From Nocardia macrotermitis (GTDB lineage: Bacteria > Actinomycetota > Actinomycetes > Mycobacteriales > Mycobacteriaceae), in assembly GCF_009604405.1 (NCBI RefSeq), contig NZ_WEGK01000003.1, positions 575,114-639,113 on the forward strand: a stretch of 64,000 bases of DNA, read 5' to 3'. The first letter of the stretch is position 1. The number at the start of each line of letters is the position of its first letter. Both the position numbers and the translations under genes were made by a program. Positions 26,297-34,671 of the stretch are shown piece by piece. Below the pieces are notes generated by a model. The model had not been told where the DNA came from and searched no databases. It worked only from the letters and a program-made list of their open reading frames with translations.

Positions 26297-26775
26297 CCCG
26301 ACGCCGGGTGCCCGGCCCGGCGCGGCACGAGCCGCTGATTCCGGCCGGGCTGACGCTGGCTGTGCTGGCCGGAACCACCATCATCGCCGGTGTGCTCGGC
26401 GGGGGAGCGCTGTCCGCCCTCTTGTCCTGGCACCGGCCCGCGCTCACCAGCCCTACCGCCGCTGTGGGCATCGTGGAGCGACTGGTCCGGCATCCGGCCG
26501 ATCCCGCCGCGGCTTGGCCGCACGAGCCTCGTCCCGGACCGGTGTGGCTCACCTGGCCGTGCATCCTGCTCGCCGCGATCGTCTGGAGCGCGGGGATGAT
26601 CATTCTCGGCGGCCTCATCGACGAGCGACTGGGCCGTCGACACCGCGATCAGGGCCTGGCCAGCAGCACAGACCTATACCGTACCGGCCTCGATGCACGC
26701 TCAGCGGTCCGTAAAGCCGTGCACGAATATCCGAACCTCACCACCGAACACCCTGTCCGGCGGCGGTGGCGATGA
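26293..26775 (+). CDS. Membrane subunit of a split coupling protein (candidate)
   Basis: Protein of 160 residues with two long hydrophobic helices (GLTLAVLAGTTIIAGVLGGG and CILLAAIVWSAGMIILGGLI) separated by a short extracytoplasmic stretch, and a basic cytoplasmic tail. VirD4/TraG coupling proteins start with exactly such a two-helix domain; the ATPase gene that follows lacks one. ATG at 26293 overlaps the VirB4-like stop, and its own TGA overlaps the start of the ATPase gene. The role as detached membrane anchor is inferred from this arrangement. Confidence 0.6.
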   Translation: MTRRRVPGPARHEPLIPAGLTLAVLAGTTIIAGVLGGGALSALLSWHRPALTSPTAAVGIVERLVRHPADPAAAWPHEPRPGPVWLTWPCILLAAIVWSAGMIILGGLIDERLGRRHRDQGLASSTDLYRTGLDARSAVRKAVHEYPNLTTEHPVRRRWR

Positions 26776-28121
26776 ACTGGATCAGATCCCTCCGACGACC
26801 ACCAGTGGATCCCTCGACCGCGGCGATCGACATCGGTGTCCTACGGGACCAACCTCGCCAGCACGTATACCTGCAACACCGCGATGGCGTGATTGTCCAC
26901 GGTCCCACCGGAGCCGGTAAAACGTGGCGCATCGCCTGCCAACGTGTATGGGACGCACCAGGGTTCGTGCTGGCCACCACAACCAAGACCGACCTGGTCG
27001 CCGCGACTTTCGCAGCCCGTACCGAACGCGGCCGCATCGCGGTGTTCGACCCGGAAAGCCTGACCGGCTGGCCCGAATCGATCCGCTGGTCACCTCTGAC
27101 CGGCTGCGACGACCCCGACACCGCGATCCGCCGCGCTGCCGCGCTGGCTCGCGCGATGCCCCTGGAGGGCACGAAGAACGGCGCATACTTCGAACAGAAA
27201 GCCGCCACACTCGTGCGCTGTTACCTCCACGCCGCAGCCCTGGGCGAGCACTCGATCCGCGACGTACGCGTATGGGTATCCGCCCGCACCAACCGCACCG
27301 CCGTGAACATCCTCACCGAGACCCTGCCGGACTGGGCCACCGAACTCGAACAGATCCTCGGCTCGGCCAGCGAATCCACCGACGACGTCCTGGCCGCCGC
27401 AGCCCGCCTGCTCGAACCCCTCGCCTCCCCGAAACTCCTGGCCGCAGTGGATATTCCGATCCAGGAATCCTTCGACATCGCCGAGTTCGTGCTGTCCGGC
27501 GCGAACACCCTGTACCTGGTGTCCAAAGGCACCAGCCGCAGCATGGCACCCTTCGTCACCGCGCTGGCTGCCGAAGTCCACCACACGGCGGACCGCGAAT
27601 CCCAACACCGCCCCGGCAATCGGCTGGACCCGCCGATCCGGCTGGTCCTGGACGAGATGAACAACATCGCCCCGATCCCGGACCTGCCGATGATCGTGAC
27701 CGACTCGGGCGGCAAAGGCATCAGCGTCTGGGCCTTCGCGCACAACCAGGACCAGAACGAAATGCGCTGGGGCACCGAAGGCGGTCGCGTCCTGGCCCAG
27801 TCCGCGCCCGCCACCGTGATCCTGCCCGGCCTGCGCGGCGTCGACGAACTCGGCGCTCTATCCCGACTCCTGGGAGAACGTCGCCGGTGGGAAGCCACCC
27901 TCGGTGCCGGGGGCCGCAGCTACGCCTTGCACGACGACACCGTGCTGCGAGTCGACGAAATCCGCGAACTCGACACCGACCAAGCACTACTGGTTTACCG
28001 CAACGCCCCCGCAGTCCTGCTGCGGCTGCCCAGCGTCTGGGACGTGCCCCGCTGGCGCGATGCGGTCCTGACGTCCACAGCCCGTTTCGACCACATCGTT
28101 CACACGGCAGAACCCCCATGA
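26772..28121 (+). CDS. VirD4/TraG-like type IV coupling ATPase
   Basis: Coupling protein of 449 residues that would bring DNA or protein substrates to the channel. Walker A is GPTGAGKT (residues 44-51), followed by VLATTTKTDL, a helical middle (all-alpha) domain, Walker B LVLDEMNNIAPIPDLP near residue 292 and SVWAFAHNQDQNEMRWG, a characteristic TraG/VirD4 block. It has no transmembrane helix; the preceding gene supplies two. The ATG at 26772 (ATGA overlap) is preferred over a GTG six bases upstream. No relaxase gene follows, which is unusual for a mobilisation locus. Confidence 0.9.
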   Translation: MNWIRSLRRPPVDPSTAAIDIGVLRDQPRQHVYLQHRDGVIVHGPTGAGKTWRIACQRVWDAPGFVLATTTKTDLVAATFAARTERGRIAVFDPESLTGWPESIRWSPLTGCDDPDTAIRRAAALARAMPLEGTKNGAYFEQKAATLVRCYLHAAALGEHSIRDVRVWVSARTNRTAVNILTETLPDWATELEQILGSASESTDDVLAAAARLLEPLASPKLLAAVDIPIQESFDIAEFVLSGANTLYLVSKGTSRSMAPFVTALAAEVHHTADRESQHRPGNRLDPPIRLVLDEMNNIAPIPDLPMIVTDSGGKGISVWAFAHNQDQNEMRWGTEGGRVLAQSAPATVILPGLRGVDELGALSRLLGERRRWEATLGAGGRSYALHDDTVLRVDEIRELDTDQALLVYRNAPAVLLRLPSVWDVPRWRDAVLTSTARFDHIVHTAEPP

Positions 28122-28243
28122 GCACCCGGCGAGCGAAATGCAGGGCGAGCGGGATATCGGAAGCCGTCGTCATGGTGAAACAGATTGTGACAGTTGAAAT
28201 CTGGTGAAACATGAGTAGCCGTTCCGGCCGGAAGGAGTGATTG

Positions 28244-28699
28244 ATGATATTCGATGACGAAGGGATACAACAGGATTCGGCCGATGCTCCGGTGCCGTGC
28301 CGGTACGCCTGGGCGGAACTGGACGCCGCCGAGAAAGCCGAACTGTGGACCGAACTGGCGAGCTGGGTCGACTGGCTCCGGCACCGATACCAGCTCGGCT
28401 CCCGCGTCCCACCCTGCTGGTGGCGGCACGAAGCGGTCGTGGAAGAACTCACCGCGCTCATGGCAGCACACACCGCCGCATACAGCTGCCCACCCGAGGA
28501 AGCCCAGCTACCACGCGAAGATCCCACCGCCTGGCACACGCAATGGTTCTGGCCCACAGTCGAACGCCTCACGCGCATCAGCGATTTCACCAGCTGCCGC
28601 CCCGGAGACTGCGGATACCGCCGCCACAAACAATCCACCCTCGACGGACTCGACGACCTCATCGCCACCTACATCGCCCGTGCAGGTGGTGGGCTATGA
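28244..28699 (+). CDS. DUF4913-like protein
   Basis: Acidic soluble protein of 151 residues with the aromatic pattern of DUF4913-type proteins: ELASWVDWLRHRYQLG, then PCWWRHEAVVEELTALMAAH and a Trp-rich segment. Such genes recur in actinobacterial conjugative elements, but no function is known. ATG at 28244 has GGAAGGAGT upstream. The 122 bases before it, after the coupling ATPase, contain a direct repeat TGGTGAAACA twice and no gene. It overlaps the next gene by four bases. Confidence 0.55.
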   Translation: MIFDDEGIQQDSADAPVPCRYAWAELDAAEKAELWTELASWVDWLRHRYQLGSRVPPCWWRHEAVVEELTALMAAHTAAYSCPPEEAQLPREDPTAWHTQWFWPTVERLTRISDFTSCRPGDCGYRRHKQSTLDGLDDLIATYIARAGGGL

Positions 28700-29193
28700 C
28701 TTACAGCCTCGACGGCGAGCACTTGGACCTGCTCGGCGAGCCTGGCCAGCATGTCCTGGCCGACATCCGCCGAGATCCCTCCCGGTGGCCCGGTTGCCTG
28801 TGCAACCCCAGCGAAGACGGCGGCGTCCCGATGTACGTCGCCCGCATCGGGGACCGCTACTACCTCAAATGCATGCCCGGCTCCGGCCCCGACCACGCCC
28901 CTGACTGCGGATCCTGGAGCCCACCCGCCGAACTATCCGGCCTGGCACCACTATTGGGCACCGCGATCCGCGACAACCCCGACACCGACCCGCCCACCCC
29001 GTGCTACGTCACCGACAACCACCAGAAGCAGATCTCGGATACATCAGGGCGGCAATGGATCTGGAACACCAGCACCGATGCCTGCATGCCAGCGCTACCG
29101 CCACCGTCCAGCGGCATACCCAGCCCCACGACCATCCGATCGACCGCATCCTCGGGATATCGGGACACATCCCGCAACACCGCGGACCAGTAA
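28696..29193 (+). CDS. DUF1173-like protein, short
   Basis: Protein of 165 residues. The first 75 carry the block RRDPSRWPGCLC, then VPMYVARIGDRYYLKCMPGS and HAPDCGSW, close to the N-terminal signature of DUF1173 proteins (paired Cys and His that could bind zinc). DUF1173 proteins are usually much longer; here the sequence after residue 100 is low-complexity and ends soon, so the gene is either a short form or truncated. ATGA overlap with the DUF4913-like gene shows coupling. Function unknown. Confidence 0.5.
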   Translation: MTYSLDGEHLDLLGEPGQHVLADIRRDPSRWPGCLCNPSEDGGVPMYVARIGDRYYLKCMPGSGPDHAPDCGSWSPPAELSGLAPLLGTAIRDNPDTDPPTPCYVTDNHQKQISDTSGRQWIWNTSTDACMPALPPPSSGIPSPTTIRSTASSGYRDTSRNTADQ

Positions 29194-29227
29194 CGCGCGT
29201 GATCTGAGAAATGGACAGGAGGTCGAT

Positions 29228-30775
29228 ATGGAACCCGACGACCGCGCGGGCCGAACCAACGACCCGCTGTATAGCCCCGAAATGGACATGCGCCGGGACT
29301 TCGTACGCTCCTACCGATTGCGGGTCGCCTCCGAATTCCCCTGTACCCCAGAGGAACTGGAGAGATGGAAAACTGAATCGGACCAACTCGCCGCAAGTTG
29401 GCTCGGGTCGAAGAGCGAATGGTCACAGCACTGGCAGTACCTCGACGAGGCCTGCGACCGCTTCCGCAACGACCCGGACGATGCGCACGCACATCTGACC
29501 GGCCTCACGACCCTGGACACTCTCGACCCCGATCCCGCCACGGCCGCAACGAAATTGGCCAGCCTCATCCAAGCCGCCGTCATGGACGACGAACGCCGCA
29601 TCGCGACCGCACTACCCCGTGTCATCGACGACCAGAACCTCCAACCCCTGCCCTACACGGCGACGTATGCTCCGGACGGTCAGCAAGCAACCTCGCGAGG
29701 ATGTACGAGCTGGTGGCAGGCCCGCGAATGGCTCTACGACAGCAGTCACATCGACCAGAAATCGTTGGCTCACATAGAAATTCGTGCACGCGATTCTCAT
29801 TCCGGTCACGAGCACATCCTGATGAGCGCGGACAGTATCGGACCGATCGCTCTGCGGGCCGAATTAGGTCGGCTGGACCGTGTCCTGGGCGCAGGCCAGG
29901 AGGTCGACGGGAAACCGTGGATCGACGAACTGGCCGCAGAAGTTCTCGCCGACGAATACCGCGAAGCCCTACGCACTCAACTCAACCCGTGGGCAGGACA
30001 GCTGCGTTTCGAACATCAACTCCACACCGACGACCTACGCGACCGGTACCTCGACCTCACCACCCACGCTGGAATCGACTCCGGGGCACAACTTCTCGCC
30101 GATATCGACGACGATCTCCGCCACCGGAACCTCTACGCGGACGAACCCACTGCCCACACCTGGCTCGATGACGCCATCAACACCAGACAGGGCCGATCAG
30201 GCTGGTCTGAGCGCCAAGGTGTCCGTACCCACTACCGCGCACCCGATGACCCCGCCGTCGTGATCGTGGCGGGCCATGACACCATCCACGGCGGAACTCC
30301 TTGGTATGCCGAGGTCCGCATCATGGCCGAGAACGGCGAGTGGATCAGCGGCGACCAGATTCCAGCCGGCCGGTACGCGACCTGTAGTGAACTGATCACC
30401 GCGCTACAGCACTACCGTGCCAGCGAACCACGCTCCGGCACAAGCTACCCCGTCCCTGCCGAAGTCTCATCGGCGCTGTGGGGCTTCGACAACCAGATCA
30501 CCCAGTCCGCCAACGACCTCGCCGCCGCCCGAAACATCCACCACAGCATCAGAACCAACCAGCCCTACGGTCTCCAGAACAACCAGACCACCCAGCCCCA
30601 CACGACCGAACAGTCGATCAATTCGATTGCCGCGGAACAGAACCCCACCCCGGCAACTTCGAAACCGGTGGAGTCCAAAGCCATCGAACGCAACCGCGAA
30701 CGTGCCCGACAACGCCGTCAGAACATCAACCGCCACCCCCGCCGCAACACCCAATCCCGCCGCCGCAGACCATAA
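29228..30775 (+). CDS. Large hypothetical protein of the element
   Basis: Soluble protein of 515 residues with no signal peptide or transmembrane helix. It is rich in Asp, Arg and Gln and has a disordered, basic C-terminal tail (ERARQRRQNINRHPRRN). Middle region shows repeated helical segments (AELGRLDRVLGAGQEVDG, LAAEVLADEYREALRTQL). I recognise no catalytic motif; a relaxase would need a HUH or Tyr motif, which I do not see. ATG at 29228 follows a good ACAGGAGG. It might be a DNA-processing or structural accessory of the element. Confidence 0.6.
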   Translation: MEPDDRAGRTNDPLYSPEMDMRRDFVRSYRLRVASEFPCTPEELERWKTESDQLAASWLGSKSEWSQHWQYLDEACDRFRNDPDDAHAHLTGLTTLDTLDPDPATAATKLASLIQAAVMDDERRIATALPRVIDDQNLQPLPYTATYAPDGQQATSRGCTSWWQAREWLYDSSHIDQKSLAHIEIRARDSHSGHEHILMSADSIGPIALRAELGRLDRVLGAGQEVDGKPWIDELAAEVLADEYREALRTQLNPWAGQLRFEHQLHTDDLRDRYLDLTTHAGIDSGAQLLADIDDDLRHRNLYADEPTAHTWLDDAINTRQGRSGWSERQGVRTHYRAPDDPAVVIVAGHDTIHGGTPWYAEVRIMAENGEWISGDQIPAGRYATCSELITALQHYRASEPRSGTSYPVPAEVSSALWGFDNQITQSANDLAAARNIHHSIRTNQPYGLQNNQTTQPHTTEQSINSIAAEQNPTPATSKPVESKAIERNRERARQRRQNINRHPRRNTQSRRRRP

Positions 30776-30834
30776 CCGGCTACTCGATCTCACCTCGACC
30801 GACACCAGGAGGCATATCCGGAAGGAGCCCACAC

Positions 30835-32043
30835 ATGGCCACCCCACCACCCGACCCCAGCACCACGACCGCCGAAGCCATCACCGCGATCCGCACCCTC
30901 GTCCAAGCCCAGAACCTCCGCCAAGCCAAATATCAACTCCGCCAACTGGAAAAAGGTATCGACGACCAAACCTGGCTCATCATCACCGAAATCGCCCACA
31001 CCCTCCGCTTCAAAACCCACGACGCCGCCCTCGGCAAACTCCGCAACCTCTGGTACCGCAACGAAACCCACCGCGCCCTCATCGAAGCCTGCGTCCCGAA
31101 AAAAGATGAAGGACAACACATCCGGCAACCTGCTCGAGAACCGCGGCCCACACCGGACGAGATCCGCCCCCACGCGGGAACGGTCACCGAAGCCTACGAA
31201 GACAACCTCGGCAAATCCGAACGGGAGGACCCCGGCACCGAACGCAAGGAACTCATCGTCGACCGCCGCGACTACGACCTCGACGCCGTCGACCGCGGCC
31301 ACATCGGCCTGTGCGTCTCCTGCCGCCTCGAACGCTATGCGATCGACCGCTACACCGGCCAAATCCAGTCCGGCCACGGCGACGACGGCCTCTGCTCCGA
31401 ATGCCGAAGCCTCGGCCGCCCCGGTGTCCCCGAACTCCCCCTCGAACACACCTACCGCGACTCCATCGAAGCCCGCATGACCTTCCTCGCCGAATCCTTC
31501 AACACCCACGGCCGCGCCCTGTTCCGCCAAGAATGGGACTACGCCAGCCACAAAGCCCGCCCCATCATCGAAGCCTGGGTCAAGTCCCACACCACCCCCG
31601 AACCCCCACCCAAACAGCTACTCATCGACACCAAATCCCTGAACGGCGAATGCGCGAAATGCAACGAATGGCGCCAACTCCGAGACCAGCTCTGCGTCGA
31701 CTGCCACCCCGGCCTCGGGGGCGAAACCGCAACGCCCGCCGGATCCATCACACCCGACCACCCGAAACAGGGGGATGGTGGCAGTGGGAAGCCAGCTCTG
31801 AACGACAGTGGTGAGAGTGGCATTCGGCCAGCTGATGATAACCGAGGGATCGGCGCTGAGAGAGCTGCGACTGGGCAAGGTGGCTTGCCGCCGAGCAGAG
31901 CTTCCGCGATTGGACCGGAGGTAACCGGAGGTGATGACCATCGGCGTATCTCAGAGGCTGGTAAGGCGACGAAAAGGTTGGTACGAGCGGCGCGACGTCG
32001 ACCATCAGGCCAACAGCCGCAGAGACCGACACGTTTGCGGTGA
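30835..32043 (+). CDS. Hypothetical protein with two Cys-pair motifs
   Basis: Protein of 402 residues. The N-terminal 90 residues are helical (AKYQLRQLEKGIDDQTWLI) and the middle has two zinc-ribbon-like sets: CVSCRLE with CSECR about 30 residues on, and CAKCNEW with CVDCH. From about residue 305 (near 31750) the sequence turns into Gly/Ser/Pro-rich text unlike the earlier part, and it runs into the IS256 remnant, so the original C-terminus may have been replaced. ATG at 30835 has GGAAGGAG upstream. No family recognised. Confidence 0.55.
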   Translation: MATPPPDPSTTTAEAITAIRTLVQAQNLRQAKYQLRQLEKGIDDQTWLIITEIAHTLRFKTHDAALGKLRNLWYRNETHRALIEACVPKKDEGQHIRQPAREPRPTPDEIRPHAGTVTEAYEDNLGKSEREDPGTERKELIVDRRDYDLDAVDRGHIGLCVSCRLERYAIDRYTGQIQSGHGDDGLCSECRSLGRPGVPELPLEHTYRDSIEARMTFLAESFNTHGRALFRQEWDYASHKARPIIEAWVKSHTTPEPPPKQLLIDTKSLNGECAKCNEWRQLRDQLCVDCHPGLGGETATPAGSITPDHPKQGDGGSGKPALNDSGESGIRPADDNRGIGAERAATGQGGLPPSRASAIGPEVTGGDDHRRISEAGKATKRLVRAARRRPSGQQPQRPTRLR

Positions 32044-32290
32044 AATCTACCTGGCCGAGGACATCGACAAAGCACAACTGGTGGTGGAGGCGTTCGAAAT
32101 CGATTACGGCGCAAAGTATTCCAAAGTCGCCGCGAAGATCATCGATGAGCTCGATGTGCTGCTCGAGTTATGCTGCTACCCGGCTGGACACTGGATCCAC
32201 CCAAGAACTACGAATCCGTTCGAATCTGCTTTCGCGTCCGCGCGGCTCCGGACCAATGCCACCAAAGGCTCGGGTTCTCGCGCGGCCGGA
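32030..32290 (+). pseudogene. IS256-family transposase C-terminal fragment
   Basis: The frame reads GEIYLAEDIDKAQLVVEAF, then YGAKYSKVAAKIIDELDVLL, HWIHPRTTNPFESAFA and TKGSGSRAAG. This is the end of an IS256 Mutator-type transposase, with the final acidic residue of the DDE triad in NPFES. The N-terminal and central parts are missing and no inverted repeats were found. It marks a broken junction at the right side of the element. Confidence 0.8.
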
Positions 32291-32850
32291 CCTTGCGAAC
32301 CAGACCGACGAGCGTATCGACGTGTTCGCGCTGGAGCCCGCCGCCGAAATCTTCACCGCGCTCGTCGTGGTTCTCGAAGCCGAGCGCGCTCGGCCGCGGA
32401 CCGGGATTCACCGCATGTCGCGTCCGTTTGGGTGGGTCGGCGCGGTCGTGCCGGGTGGCGAGACCGTCGAGAACGATGCCCAGGTGGCGCTCGAACCTCT
32501 GATCATTATCGTCGCGAAGGTGCCCGGCCACCTTGGTCAGCGGCGCGTGCTCGCCCAGGCCGGCGTCGCGTTCGGCGAGCGAGTACCGCGTGGGATCGGT
32601 GTCGGCGGACTGGAGCCGTTCCTGTTCCTCGATGACGAAGCCGACAACGAACGCGACCACCACGTCCAGCGCGTCGTCCGCCTGTACGAGGGTGAGTCCC
32701 GCTTCTGTCCAGCTTCGGTACAGCGGCTCCTTGATCCGCACCACCACCTCGGGATCGGACACCCGCGCACCGCTGAAGACTCGGGCGCCGTCGCGGTGGC
32801 GCAGGTACTCGGCCCGGAGCACGCGGCCGTAGCTACGCGCCGTCCACCAA
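32290..32850 (-). pseudogene. TetR-family regulator, C-terminal fragment
   Basis: Minus-strand frame with LRAEYLRHRDGARVFSG, KEPLYRSWTEAGLTL, ALDVVVAFVVGFVIEEQER and RFERHLGIVLDGLATR, the pattern of the TetR_C ligand-binding domain. The DNA-binding half is absent: the upstream bases encode no HTH and run into the intergenic region before the SDR gene. It abuts the IS256 fragment tail to tail. Confidence 0.6.
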
Positions 32851-32905
32851 CTACACCGCAGCCGCCCTGCGCACCCACTCCCAGTTATGGCTCAGGCGGG
32901 TTCGA

Positions 32906-33682
32906 CTAGCTTTGTAGCATGTCCGCCCTCAGGCGGGCGCCGCCGTCTACGCGGATAACCTGCGCGTTAAGATACGGCGTCCGCACAATGGCTTCCACCA
33001 ACGTTGCATACTCGTCTGGATGTCCGACTCGTTTCGGGAACACGTTGTCGCGTACGAGCAAAGCCTGGATTTTCGGGTCCGAAAGTCGCGGTGTGCCGAA
33101 TGCGCCAGGGGCGATGGCGTTGACACGAATTCCCAGCGGCGCGAGATCACGGGCCATCGGCAGCACCATGGACGCGACGCCGCCCTTCGCCGCCGCGTAG
33201 GGAACCATCGTGGCCTGAGCGTCGTATGCGCTGATCGATGCAGTGTGCACGATGACGCCGCGCTGGCCGTCGACGTCTGCCTCGTTTCCTGCCATGGCGG
33301 CAGCCGCGATCCGGGCCAGGTTGAACGGCCCGAGCACATGGAGATCGAAGTTCGCGCGCATAACATCTTTCGACAGCAACGTGCCATCGGCTTCCACAGT
33401 GCGCCCGGCCGGGATGACCGTGCCGGTCGCGGAGACGGTGGCGAACAGCGAGCCGAGTTCGCCGGCGGCGGCGACCGCGCTGTCGACCACGTCGTCATCG
33501 ATCGTGTCCCCGGGAACGAATGCGGCCTTCGGGCCGAGGTCGCTCGCGAGCGCGCGTGCCCTGTCCGCGGCGACGTCCACGATGACGACACCGAAGCCCA
33601 GTTCCACGAGCCGCCGAGCGGTCGCGCTGCCGAGCCCACCGGCACCTCCGGCGATGATTGCTGATCGTCCCTCGTAGCTCAT
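32906..33682 (-). CDS. Short-chain dehydrogenase/reductase
   Basis: SDR of 258 residues with the NAD(P)-binding Gly motif GGAGGLGSATARR, a VDVAADR strand end favouring NAD(H), and the catalytic Ser/Tyr/Lys set in HTASISAYDAQ and VPYAAAKGG. C-terminal VNAIAPGAFGTPR and VIRVDGG are complete. I start at the ATG at 33682 with GAGGAG upstream. It is divergent from a TetR gene with a clear palindrome between them, so it is probably the regulated target. A broken relative of this protein lies at 39.4-41.6 kb. Substrate unknown; hydroxyacyl-CoA or alcohol is likely. Confidence 0.88.
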   Translation of the reverse strand: MSYEGRSAIIAGGAGGLGSATARRLVELGFGVVIVDVAADRARALASDLGPKAAFVPGDTIDDDVVDSAVAAAGELGSLFATVSATGTVIPAGRTVEADGTLLSKDVMRANFDLHVLGPFNLARIAAAAMAGNEADVDGQRGVIVHTASISAYDAQATMVPYAAAKGGVASMVLPMARDLAPLGIRVNAIAPGAFGTPRLSDPKIQALLVRDNVFPKRVGHPDEYATLVEAIVRTPYLNAQVIRVDGGARLRADMLQS

Positions 33683-33715
33683 TCGTCTCCTCTTCTCGTT
33701 ATCGACACACCAGAG

Positions 33716-33739
33716 CTTAATACGCACTTGTGTATTAAG
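33716..33739. promoter_or_regulatory. TetR operator candidate
   Basis: Perfect inverted repeat: arms CTTAATAC (33716-33723) and GTATTAAG (33732-33739) around eight bases. It lies in the 81-base gap between the divergent SDR and TetR genes, where a TetR protein would control both. A/T-rich arms stand out from the GC-rich background. Confidence 0.7.
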
Positions 33740-33763
33740 GTACAGATGGGTAATTTCTAGTCC

Positions 33764-34330
33764 GTGACGGAGGTGATGGGGGATAAGAGGGTGCGGCGAT
33801 CCCGTGCGGCGCTGGTGGACGCGGCTGTTCGGGTGGTGGCCGAACGCGGGACCACGTCGATATCGGTCACCGATCTCACCGAGGCTGCCGACGTCAGCCG
33901 GAAATTGCTCTACCTGCACTTTGGGGACCGCGATGCACTCCTGGTGGCGGCGGCGGTCGACCTCACCGAGCGGTGGGCGGCCGCGGACGCCGCGGAGGAC
34001 CCCGCGGCGAGACTGGTGAAACTCGCGCAGCATCTCGCTGAGCACCAGAGGTTCTATCGGGCGGTACTCAGCGGTTCGTGCGCCTTTGCCGCCAGCGAGG
34101 CCATCAAGAAGGTGTTCAGCGACCTCAATCGGACAACCGTCACCCTCCTGTTCGATGACGTCGATGAAGATGCTCTGGACGACGTGACGGTGTTCTTCGC
34201 CGCCGGCGTGATGGCAATCGTCCATAGCTGGATAACCGGGGCCGAATCCCCTGCCGAGCCGTACGCCCTGGCCGAGCGCCTGCGGCGGCTTTCCCGGATT
34301 TTCACCTCCACCGGAAAGGCCGCCCGCTGA
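33764..34330 (+). CDS. TetR/AcrR-family regulator
   Basis: One-component repressor of 188 residues. The N-terminal HTH reads ALVDAAVRVVAERGTTSISV then LTEAADVSRKLLYLHFGDRDALL, a textbook TetR domain; the C-terminal ligand domain is all-helical (LAQHLAEHQRFYRAVLSG). It probably represses itself and the divergent SDR through the palindrome at 33716. The start may be the GTG at 33764 or the ATG at 33776; GGAGG lies between them, too close to the ATG, so the choice is open. Confidence 0.9.
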   Translation: MTEVMGDKRVRRSRAALVDAAVRVVAERGTTSISVTDLTEAADVSRKLLYLHFGDRDALLVAAAVDLTERWAAADAAEDPAARLVKLAQHLAEHQRFYRAVLSGSCAFAASEAIKKVFSDLNRTTVTLLFDDVDEDALDDVTVFFAAGVMAIVHSWITGAESPAEPYALAERLRRLSRIFTSTGKAAR

Positions 34331-34671
34331 AATCCGTTGCTGCACATCAGATGACCGTCACGTATTCGCGCGGTTGCTGGCACAATGCCCGTACCGCCAC
34401 CAGCGAGAGCGCGCCTTCTCAGGGGCGGCAGGTTCCGAGAGTCTCAACCGACATCTGCTCCGGCCCAGCACCTGCGGCAGGCTACGCCTGGTGGCCATCC
34501 AGCACGCCGGACCCGGTGACATTCATACAAGCCGGAACCTACACCCGGCAAGGGCCGGCACGACCGATCATGCGATGGAAACCGGCATCGAGCGCGTTCG
34601 AATCGCGTTCGAAGGCCGGATCGCCCGCTGAGCACTGAAACCTACCGAGAGATTGATTGGGAAGGCTGTCC
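34331..34671. other. Intergenic region, nothing recognised
   Basis: A 341-base stretch between the TetR and enoyl-CoA hydratase genes. Short frames are present on both strands but none shows a family or a ribosome site. Confidence 0.4.

Noticed and set aside
28150..28215. Direct repeat TGGTGAAACA twice before the DUF4913-like gene, considered as origin iterons
   Set aside because: Only two copies and no replication gene nearby; more likely chance or a regulator site.
32040..32909. Plus-strand frame of 289 codons through the scar
   Set aside because: It mixes antisense of the TetR fragment with unrelated text; the minus-strand TetR_C reading is clearly better.
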